Shown here: in pieces, positions 36,101-48,100 of the stretch
Layout: each line of letters opens with the position of its first letter
How positions within the stretch are numbered: the first letter of the stretch is position 1
Assembly: GCA_016648135.1 (NCBI GenBank)
Contig: JADDOH010002601.1
Coordinates: 1 to 64,000 of the forward strand
DNA length: 64,000 nucleotides
Direction: 5' to 3'
Source: Agrypnia vestita
Lineage: Eukaryota > Arthropoda > Insecta > Trichoptera > Phryganeidae
Program-made: the position numbers and the translations under genes
Notes under the pieces: generated by a model
What the model saw: only the letters and a program-made list of their open reading frames with translations
What the model was told of the DNA's origin: nothing
Database searches by the model: none

Positions 36101-39100
36101 AACATTTCTAGGTGTTTGTCACATGTTTTCTTTCACTTAAGTTTTCAATTCGTCATTTTCAACATCCATAAGTCTCTATTTCACAATCTTTTGTAACAAT
36201 ATCGCACTTTTCCTTCAGTTGTCCCGTGCTTGGTTTATATTGCTTGCTGTTTGAGATATGCAATTCCCAAATCATGCAAAAAATTCACGAAATTCTTATA
36301 TTTATAATCGCGTTTCTCAATGTACTACATTTAAATGCCTTACTCAATAAATTAATATAGCAGTTTCTTAACTGTCAAATAAAAACAGTTGATATTATAT
36401 AAAAATCGGCCATTATTTTTGGTACAAACAAATGGATACCTACATTTTACTACATGCAAAGAAATTATCTTAGAAAGAGGCAAAAATCTAAAATCTAAAC
36501 ATTTATTAACTAAGATATTTAGGCAGCAGTGATTATAATCTTTTCAGTTTAATTAAACATCTAAGTATGGCCAGTAAAAAATGTACTTAACTAAGAATAT
36601 TTAAAAAAAATACAGAGTCATGTGTAAACAAACATATATAATTCAATTATATTTCATAATGTATAATTCATGCAATAAATAACTCTATACATTCCACAAA
36701 ATAAACAGTGCTTTAACAATTCTCTACATTGTATAAAACTCTGGTTGTCACCGTTGTCAGTTTGCACAACGTCGAAACTATCGATCTATTAAAAAAGTTC
36801 CACAAATCTCATTGCAACAACGTGTATATAAGTGAAAAGTGATCAAGTGTGCGATGCATCTGTGCTGACAACATAACCGCGAGTGCACGGATGATTGAGA
36901 GAGACGTGGTTTCAGCAGCTGAAGCTAAGTTGCTATACAAAGTGCGGACACTAAGCGAAATACAACGTAATGAACCCTGACCGACTCACCGTATAGAGAA
37001 ACCTAAGCGTTTCTGTATGATTGTATGTGAAAAAGGAATGAAGATGTGATTTAAAACATTCGATGGCATGGCAAATGAATGGAGGTATGTAGATTTCTGC
37101 AATGAAACATCAGTGAAGTATTAAAAATCAGAAAATGAACAAATTGAATCAAGGTAGACAGATTTTTTATTGTAGGAGAGGGAAGGAAACTTAGTTGTAA
37201 AGGTAAAGATGTGAGTTTTCTTTTGTGAAGAGTTTTCATCGCTGAAGTGCTGCACACATATAGTTGTATTGTATCTCAAAGGTAAGATAACCCCTGAGAT
37301 ATCAATAAACAAACCTCAAGATTGTATGGCAGGTGCAAAACTCTAGACAAAAGATTATAATGAGTTATCTTTTGTGGAGACTTTTGATGGTTGATAAACT
37401 ATGCACGTAAAAGCCTATTTAAAAAAAAGTGAAAATCACCTTTGAACAACGCACAGATATGTTATATATATAGATTTCCAAAACTCTAGACAAAGAGTCA
37501 TGATTAATAGACAATACGCATATACCTAGTCCTATTCGATAAAATTAGTATAAGTACCTTTGGAAAACACTCAAAAGTCTCATAAAAGTTCCAAAACTTT
37601 AGAAAAAATAATCATTTTTGGGGAGTTATCATGAGTGATCATGAGTTATCATGGCTATGCACAACACATATAGTTTTTTTTGATCAGATCAGCAAAATTA
37701 TTCCTGGGGAGTGTTCTGAAATGTGACCAAACATAACTTTAGATGCCCAATGTCTAGTAACTCAAGATTCTGATGAATTATCATTTATCAAGAGTTGTGA
37801 ATATTGATAAAATTTAGTTAATCACACCGGCAAAAGTACCCTGGTAAGAAAGTGACAAGCTTAGATATCGCCATCAGTATTTAAGGTTCATAGCACAACA
37901 ACCATCAAAGAACATTGAAAACTCCATTCAAAAGATTGTGAATTAATTTGAATTGATTGAAAGGAATAATGATATAGATAAGGTGTGAAAAATGATTTAT
38001 TTTGGAGTGAATATGATATGAAGATAGAAAGTGCAGTATCAAGGATATAAAAAATAAACCTGTCGAGATGATCGGGTGAAGAAGGAACGATAAAGGTGTT
38101 CTGCTATGAGTTTATCAAAATTAAAAGTGCCAAGATTTATTTTCAAAAGAAGGAAGAGTATTAGAAAGCGTGACACGGAGTAAGCTTACCAGGGCTTTGC
38201 GTTGCGGTACGACTGGCTGCCCTTCAGGCTGAGCGCGCCCACGGGAAGCAATCAAACAACCAACGTTTTGCAACAACTATTTTCACACTATTTCCTCCTC
38301 ACGCGGCTCCAAACGTGAAAGATTCTGCGTTCCATATAACAGCGTGTGCCGGTCAAGCACATTTTCAAAGAAAAAAAAAAGTACTATATGGAGTACTACA
38401 AGGATCAAAAGTAGGGACTAGATTTATTATGACTATTCACGACAATAAATGAATCGGAGCAATCTTTCATTTGAAAACCGTTAGAAAACAAATAAATATC
38501 AAAAATTTAACATAATGTACTAAACATACAAATAGAAGCACTATGTATGCCGCTAGCCAATGTCGATTCACAGATTATGATTGCAAGAGAAGCCAATTGT
38601 GGTTGATTTGTGTGACGCTGGTTATGAATTACATTCAGAACAAATAATGTTTAATATACTTGAAGCTCCAGCGGTGACTTTTTAACACAATACAATTTTC
38701 ATCTAATAATAATAATATTGGATAATTTATATAGCGCCGTTTTCGCGAATACTCACCTCAAGGGCGCTCTGTTTCAACTCAACACATATGTACTTTTAAA
38801 ACTGTGCTAAAGGAAAGTTACATTTTTTATCCATTTTTAAATTATAATGTTAAACGCCAAAATATTCCCATTCAAAAATATGACAATTGTATTTTCGGAT
38901 GCTAAATATAAATCTTGCTCCAAAATCTTCTATCACACAGCTAATTAGAAAAAACCGGTTGTTTTGGGAAACGATGATGATTTTTTAGTAAAAATAGGTC
39001 TTCATTTTTTATTTATTTCAATACTTATCCTTTATCTGCTTCAATAGTTTCTAATTTATCTTGTTGAAATTAATTACTTATTAGTAAATTAGAAACTCTG

Positions 39101-42100
39101 AATCATAATCCCTTTCTCGGTATCGCCAGAGCTCCTGATGCGTTCACATTCATTTCAAATCATCTGAATCATCTGAAGAGCCAAATTTGATAGCGTAATC
39201 TTAATCTTGAACCTTCCGAATGCAAGAACAGTGAAACCTTCAGCATAATGATTTAAGAGTTTTTGAAAAATACTGCTTTATCTCGTTAAAGTTTAAACTT
39301 ATAAAACCTTTATCAAAAAGGCATACAAGGAAGGAAGAAACACATGAAACAAATGTTAAATACAACCACCAAAAGCTTAAACTGCAGCAATGCTCACAGG
39401 ACTTCAGGAAGGATATACAAAATTTTGCTACTTCCTATGAGAGGTGGAAAGCAAAAAGGAGCAAACTTGTTATTTTCGGTATGTTGGTGTGTGATAGAGC
39501 AATTCTGCAGTCAGATACCCTTAAGTCTATATTTTTTGTGAAAATTTCCAAAGAAATGAAATCATATTTTGTTTGTTGTTGTTAAAAAGCCAACCGCCAG
39601 AAATTTGAATTGATATTTGAATATCCCGCCTCTTCATAGCTGTGCCCTACTTATTATTCATACATACAATAACTAAAGCAACATCGCGTCCAATGACATA
39701 TGTAAAAAATAATGCAACTGAAAACAGACACCAAAAGCATAATGCAAAACGTAACACCAGAAACATATGAAACTGTAACAGTTGATCAAGAGCCCAAAAC
39801 CATTCTAAAATTTGACAAATCGACCATTAGCACTACTAAAGAAGCAGTGTTTGAAAATTTCAACCATGGAACAGCTCAAAGGAATATCATATGCACTTTG
39901 AAATGATGAAATCGCATACACCTCGAAGGTGGATGCAATTTTATAGCTCTGGATTTTTCATATAGTTGTGGACTCTTTTTGTAACTGAATTTAGTAATAA
40001 ATATATAAAAATGTGAAGGAGCGAAAAATTTTAATCGTTTTGAAAACCTGAGAACCGTAATGTTTGGATAAAGACATAGCCACGTGTCCTCGGAAGAGAT
40101 ATTCGACTCGAGACACAATGTCTGAGACAGTGGTTTTGGGTAAAGTTTATGCAAATATTTGGGTATATATTGGGTAAAGTTTATGCACATATTTGGGTAT
40201 ATATTGGGTAAAGTTTATGCACATATTCGGGTATATATTGAGAAAAGTTTATGCAATATCAGAAAGGTGTCAAATCTATCTAGCGGTACAAGGGTTTGAG
40301 ATTTTTTTTTCTAGCAACATGTTTCATGGTGTCCATCCCGTGGACCCGGGCTATAAAACAGTGCGCAACTTTTTTTACAACAGATTAATGAATTTTAACG
40401 TCTGCCAAAGCATTAAATTAGCATAATATACACTTATATATAGAACTTCGTCCAAACTGAAAATAAATGGATGGTATAACATATTCTATGAAAGGATGGT
40501 ATGACATTTTAAAATTAATTAACAAATTGATTATTAAAAATGAAGAATGTAATAATTTTATCAATTTTTATTTAGTTTATTTTATTTGTAGTTAATGGGT
40601 TTTCTTACAGTCACTGAAATTCGTTAATGTGTATTGGTGTTAAGAATCGTATATTTATTAATAGTTTATAATAAAAATAAATTAAGAAATCATTTCATTT
40701 TGAATGATACAGTATTAGTTCTGCGGTGGAATATTCAATGTCTGAAAGTATGTCAGAACACAACGCCTGCCATGGAAGAAGGGTTTAAATACCCGCGCGG
40801 ATGAGTGCGCGTTCTACTTTCCTGAAATCTGTCATTAAGATGACAGTAAATTGTCATAAATACTTTGTACAATATATACCGAAATTAAACTCCACTTGTT
40901 TTTTATGGATTGATCATTAGGGTGGGCCAAAAATTATTTTTTGTCATTTCTTAAGGAGCACATCGATAAAAAGGTGCCAAATGGTCTCAAATTAACACAT
41001 GTAAAATATCATTACATTCTGATAAGTTTAACTGCCTCCGGATTGATGACGATTTTTCTTTTTTTTTCATTGTGGGAGAGTCGAGGAACACCTAGGGCGT
41101 ACGTGTGCCCTGTTCACGTATTTAGTCAGTGTCAGTATAGCTCTGGCCGCAATTACTCGAGGTTGTGTCGGGATCGTTTTTCTTATTTTTAATATGGTTC
41201 GTACACGTCAAAAGCAGATATATCCGTTGTTTGGTGATTCAGGTGATATTAAAAGTAATATGTTACCAACCTATGAAGATGTTATAAAGTTCTGAATGGA
41301 ATCGGCAAAAGATAAAACGTGATAATGAAACTAATAATGAACCCACTTTCTTAGGAAATAGAGAATATTGTCGTTGCAAAAATTAAAGAAATAAAGTGAA
41401 GAGCTTCTATTCCAACTATGCAAAAAAACGACGGAAAGTGACGTTGAAAGGTATCATCTGAAATTCAACGATCTTTGAAAAACCTCCCTGAAATACCAAA
41501 GAAGAAATTAGAAGAATTTCACCGTACCAGTTAAATATTGTTTGATATTTCGTCTTGTAAGTGTAAGAACATTTACGAATGCATTTGCATTTGCTCCAGC
41601 TTCTGGCACATCGAAATGTATAAACCAAGCAATCACCGTTTTTTTTTTGAAATCAGAAATATCTATGAAGTCTTTGGTGGCTGTTGCATTTGATGGAACT
41701 AACGTGAACGTTGGTAAATACGAAGGAGTCATATATCTGCTTGAAAACAGATTAGGTAAAACATTGCAGTGGATTATCTGCTTACTTCATATGAATGAAG
41801 TACCGTTTCGGCACTTACTTCTACATATTGATGGTGGCACATCGAGATCCAAAACATTTTCAGGGAGAATCGGTAAAGATCTAGAAGTATGTGAAAAAAG
41901 GCCCATTATTCGATTTCAATGTATTTCAACAGAGTTACCCGAGTTTTCTGTTCAAGGCACTGTTAGCACTGACCAAACATATTTAAATATATTTGGTGAG
42001 TGCTAATACCTTTTGCCTTATATTAATTCTGAATAGTCTCAGCGATTTCAAAAAGCATGTTTCCTAAGGATTTAGTTAACAAATCGCCAGGCAAAATGTA

Positions 42101-45100
42101 TCATGCTCGATGGCTAACTCATCCTAATCGAATTCTGCATTTGTATGTTTTAATGGAATGTTCTTCTAAAAACTTAAAACCTAATAAAGATGGATCACGG
42201 CACCTGTTCAAACTCATCACTGCAACAGGATATTTGTCCACAGAAATGAAAGCCATAATAGAATCTGTAATTCAATGAAACAGTTACTTCGCACACCCTG
42301 AAAATTTATTAATCGCAATGCTGACTGACTTGTTTCAACTACCTACTATAAAATTGGATGCATTGTCTTACACAGATCTCATTGACTGGCTGGAGAATAT
42401 ATCCGATCCATCAATTTTGAAATACATACCTGACAAAAACATCCAACTGTTTGTCGTTCAAAAGCAGAAAGAGAACTCTCATTACTACGCCTGCCATGCC
42501 GCAAGAAAGCCGTTGAAAGGGCAGTCAAGACTGTGACAGAAGTTTCAGCCACATTGTACCAAAAATCTGAGAGAGAAGGCTTCATAAAAAAACAAATATT
42601 ATCTCGGAAAGCCATGCCGAAATTCGATAATATGAAGGATTTTTCGGCTGTTTCAAACATTATAAAAAATAATAATATTAATGCCATTTTTGTAAACATT
42701 TACTTGTAATAAATAAATTTAACTCGTACAAGTATATTTCGTTTTATTATTTAACTTTTTATGCATTTTAAACTTTTTAAATCTTGTTGTAAAGACTCGT
42801 TAAAAATGAGATTTTTTTCCAAAATATGTGTTCTTTAAAGTCAATCCGGAGGCAGAAGATGATATCCCATTGTAATGAAATTTTATAAGTAAGTTAAAAA
42901 CATCATTTAGCACCCTTTTCTTGATATGCCTAATAGAAGTCATAAAAAAAATTTTCTTCATACAGCGGTGGCCCACCCTATTGATCATCCACAAAACCCA
43001 ATGTACCATCATATACGGAGATAGAACTGATCTAAGTTAACGTAATACGCAATGGGATAAGCATTAGCACAGAAAATTTTCACCTATTTACATTATTAGT
43101 TATTTAAAACATAACCTATACAAAATCTTTACATCAATCAAAATCTATTAAACTGAATAATATTTTTCATAATTGAGATAATACAGACATCATTAAAAAG
43201 ATTTTGGTCATTAAATTCGTTTTTATTATGTGAGAAATGTGTATTTTTATAAAGAAATGTTTATGTAATACAGTTTCTAATGAACTTGAAGACAGGATAA
43301 AAATAATGAAAAATGTCGGTAAAAGATATTTTTATTCATATTCTGGCAACAATATTAATAAATATTTAATTTCTTCACAAGATTAGTCGCAATTTCGAAA
43401 ATTAGACGATTTGTTTGATATTGCAAGACAAACTTTAGAGCATCAAGCAGTATGTTATCGTATTATTCATATAATATTGTATAAATTCATAAAATATGCA
43501 ACAAAATTCATAAATTAGATATTTTAGCGTTGATTATATAGGAAAATGACGTTTTCAAATCATATAACCCTTTCGTATTGCAAAATGTAAAAACCAATAA
43601 AAAATAAGCTTTAAAGGGTTTTTTTGTAACTTGTACAGATCATTTTGAAATAAGCACATGCTGGTAAAAAATAGGCGATCACCGGTGGCGTGATGAAGAC
43701 GATGCAGATGATGGGGCAGTTATGGAAACAGATGTTTTACCTGGCCGGAGGTCCACAGTCGGTTCCTGTGGATGAGGAAGTCGGGTACTCCAGCTCGTCA
43801 AAATCTTCCCTTACTATGTCCGACCCGCCCCGGAAGTCCTGGCCCTCGCGGATATTGGAAATATTCCCTGTTCAAAGACACGAGGATTATTTAATTTACA
43901 AGCCAGAATCTGCAATGTTTTACGTTTCTTAAAAATTTAAAAAGTGAAAATCAAGAAAAGGGGGTTTCGTACGGCGAACGCCCCACAAAATTTCCCCCAT
44001 GCAGCGAACCCGTTTTTTAAAAGCTAACTTCACCAAAGACGATAGCTGCAAACCAGAAGTCGAACGACGGATAGGTATGGCAAAAAATTGCGCAATTCCA
44101 GACTTGAAAAGATATGACAAGAACGCGGACTCCTCGCCACAACACCGCACGAGTGCATTTGCTTTATCTGCGACGTATTGAGGAAGCCGCTCTAGCATTT
44201 AAAAAATGTCTGGATGAGAAAGTATAGGGCTGGGAAACGGGAGCTTTTACTCGTAAAACAACCCTGGGTCTGTGGTGGGTTCCATCACTCAACTGTCAAG
44301 AGCATTGCAAAAGAGATTAAGAAAAAATATTTAAATGATCATTTCAAAATATCGAATAAACAGTATTAATTTTCCATATAGCACTTTGTTCAATGCAGCG
44401 TTCACAAGAGATGTGGTAACACCCACTTAAGACCCCGCCCCCTCTCACTCTCTCTCGTTAGATCCCTGAATTGTTCAGTAGTTCAATTTCTCTGACAAGA
44501 TTAACACGCATGTGAACAATAGTGGTGATAGTTTTACAAGTGTTGGTCCTGACGAAGAGACGGGTACGTCTCGAAACCGGTAGACCATAAATCTGGTAGT
44601 GGTTTTTACTAAGTTTACTAACATTCTGTTTGTATTGTAATGTATTACCTTCTATAGACTGGCACGGTTCGGGTGGTCTCATTCTGATGTCGCCGAGGGT
44701 ACACTGAAGAACTGCCGGCGGGGAGTACCCCCTCTCGCAGTGGATGGACACAGCGGAGCCGTGGGCGGTGGTGAGTCCCGCCCTGTACCCCGCGGAGTAC
44801 ACGGCATGCGGCACCACGGGCAGTTCGCAAGGCGCTGGGGGAAGAATGCAAAAAATTACTTTTTAAAAGTGTGGTGGTTGGGAGCTACCTCGGTCTCTAG
44901 CCATAACGCAGCAACCATTTTGGCCAATCAGATGCAAGATAGGGGTAAGCCACAGCGATGACCATTCTGTCGATCAAGGTTTTAGCCTCTACAAGCTATA
45001 TTCCTGTACGCAAAACAATATTGGTAAAATAACCGAAACATCAAACAGTGAGTATTATTTACAACCTGTGTTGAACTCTGAACACATTCATTCATACTTT

Positions 45101-48100
45101 CACGTAAGCGACCACACACGGTTACATCAATTTTCTCATGAAATAATTTTTGTTAAAAACCTTGAGTTCAGAATAAGATTACATTTATACAGTTGAAAAC
45201 TTACATTAAAAACTTCTACACCACTGTATCAAGTCTCTGAATTCTACAAAGTGGCGAGTTATATTTGGCATTGGTAATACTTTTGATACTAATGGTAGGC
45301 TCTCTTGTGTTTCTAGTAGCATGTAAACTAATATTTTGAAGAGAAAAGTCAGGTAGGATATTTTTTGTCTGTTAATTTGCAAGTTGTTCTTATCTTCAAA
45401 TGGTCTGGAGTCGGGGTGATGTATTTTTTAGCACCACCCAATATTTTGCACATTATTAGAGAATACCCTGATTTGGCACAGGAAAATAATATCTTCCTTA
45501 CCTGGGATACATTCTGGCATGCTGGTGACCGCCCAGTCGCCGTGCCAGCATCTCAGGTTACTAGCTCCTTGCACGTTGTACCTGAATAAAATGTATTCTT
45601 CAAATATCAACACTTTTTAAAATTAAAAACAGATTTCAAAATCCCATGGTGTATTTTTTTGACTTGACTTATTTTTCCCTAAAGATTAAGAGCCGCAAAC
45701 GCCCATCGGGCACGCCCTTGCGGCCTTACGTAAGGTGATTTTTCATTTTCTCTCTGTTCTGATCATGGCAACAGTCCTACCCGCTCATTCCTCAATTAAT
45801 TAGTACACAGTTTAGTTTGGATTTGGAAATTTAACCTTGGAATGTACCTGGATGAACGTTTGCCGGAATAAATTAGAGACTCGGACAATGTGAGAGAGTG
45901 AATGGGTATAAATAGGGATGCGCCATATTGTTTAGCGCTCTATAATCCGTCTTAATTTTCTCGCGTGAGATCTATTTTTACAAGTCAATTAATTATATTC
46001 AAAGCGGAACATCATTTCAAAAGCAAAAAAGAGACGGCTATCTTCGAGAATGTCTTCGGTGATGATGTTGCCGTGTATAACGTGGTCAGTGAGGCGTACA
46101 AATTTCCCCATACTACAAGGACTAAAAATCATGGAGAGACTCTCAACCACTTTTCTGAGATGGATCTTCCAATTTTTTGGACATCTCGCTTAAAGAGAAG
46201 ATAGCCTGGAGAAGCCTGTTGTGGTAGGCCACGTCGAGGGTCAAAAATGGAGATTCCTCACTTGTTGGATTAACCAAGTGGACAAAGCGGCAGGCACTTC
46301 TCCAGTGAGAGCGTTAAGATCTCAAGGATGCTGGGAAAGATGGAGGAGAATCGTCAAGAGTGCGGAAGGACACGAAGAACACGATTCTAAGTCATAAAGG
46401 ACTTGGATGAAAAAACCTCCTACCGGCGACTATGTCGCAATCTTCAAGCCCCAGTTAGTCGCCTCTTCTCAGATGTCGCGGTAATAAAAGTGTATTGTAC
46501 TACTTACCGTGATGTTGTACTTTTATGCTTGCATTTGATTTTGCGAGTTAACTCAAGTAAAATAAAACTAATAGAGCACTTGCTTGCAGATAGTAAGAAG
46601 ATAATAGTATATGAATTTGTGTGTGCGTGTATGTATGTAAGACTCGAGAGTGGCGTATGGTATGATGGGCGCGGCTCTAAAAGCTCACTCGGAAAGACAG
46701 ATGGTCGAGGGAGAAACCTGATATTGTATATTGTTGTCTTTTTACTGAAATAAACGCACGAACTAACCGCGGATTAGTATTGGGAATACCGGATGCATGC
46801 TCAGGGAGAAACACTACAGTTACAAAGCCGCAGTCATTGAAGTCAACCACCGATTAAGTGCCCTTCTATAACCAGACTGCTTTGCTAGGTGTCACTAGGC
46901 TGTTGCCCCGTACATGCAACAACTTACCCAGGCTCACAGGAAAACTGCACGACCTGTCCATTCATAACGTCACTGGTGTCATTGAGCAGCACGCCACTGT
47001 CTGCCAAGCCGTCTTCCGTGTCTGCCAGGGTGAAGATTCCGTTTTCAGTGACAGGAATATGGCAGGGAACTATAAAATATTCAATTAATTATATTAACAT
47101 GTTAAGACTTCGACATTCGTGATCACTTGAATGTACAATGCATGAACGATGAAAGAGAGAAATCCAACAAGATAGGCTGTCCTATCTTGTTAGATCCGCT
47201 TCTTGTTGGAGAGGATATTCAAATCCGCTTGGACTGTACCAAGCGGATTTGAACAAGAAATCCACGCTACACCACAAAATTCACTATAAAATTACTCATT
47301 GCCAGTTCAATTTAGCATGGGCTATGGGGGTGAGAAAATGTAATAAGTAATTCTTACATTTTTGCGGCAGTGAATAGAATCATGATCGCTAATATGTGAA
47401 CCAACCTCTGATAGGAGATGGCACTACAAGAAGATATGAATAACAAGTCCATCATAATCCAATCAGAATTCATATCAATAAAAAGCGACAGAAGCAGAAC
47501 TTACGAATCTCACACAGTGGCTTCATTGGTTTCCATCTTCCTCTGACGCACTTGGCAGTGGAATTGTAGCCCAAGTTTAGGTCGTACCCTTTACCGCAGG
47601 CAACCCGTACGATAGTTCCTGCAAGATCAAATATTAACGCTCTACAGGGCTTTTACAAATAAATAGGTAAAATGTACAATAATAACATGTAAAAATAATA
47701 ATGATATAAAGAGGAAAGAAATACTTAAAATACAGGTAGAAACATATAAGATAAATATAATATAAAGTAAAAAGTAAGTATAAACATAAGGAAAACATAA
47801 TATAATAGAAATTCAAAAACAAAAAAAAGTAATAATATAGAGTGAAAAGCAATAGCACAGAATGTTCTAAGGTTTTCACATCTTCACGTTTGTGCTTTCT
47901 GGGGTATTATGCCATGTTATTAGTGCCTTAATAACACGGCATAATACTCCAGTAAACACAAACCTGAAGCAATAGCAAAAGCTTAGAAAGTCATAATATA
48001 ATAAAAAATTTACATAACAGTTAGTTATCTCACTCAACCAACAATCAAAATCAATACAAATCAATTATTTAAGTCCAATTTGACAAATACTAGTAATCTT

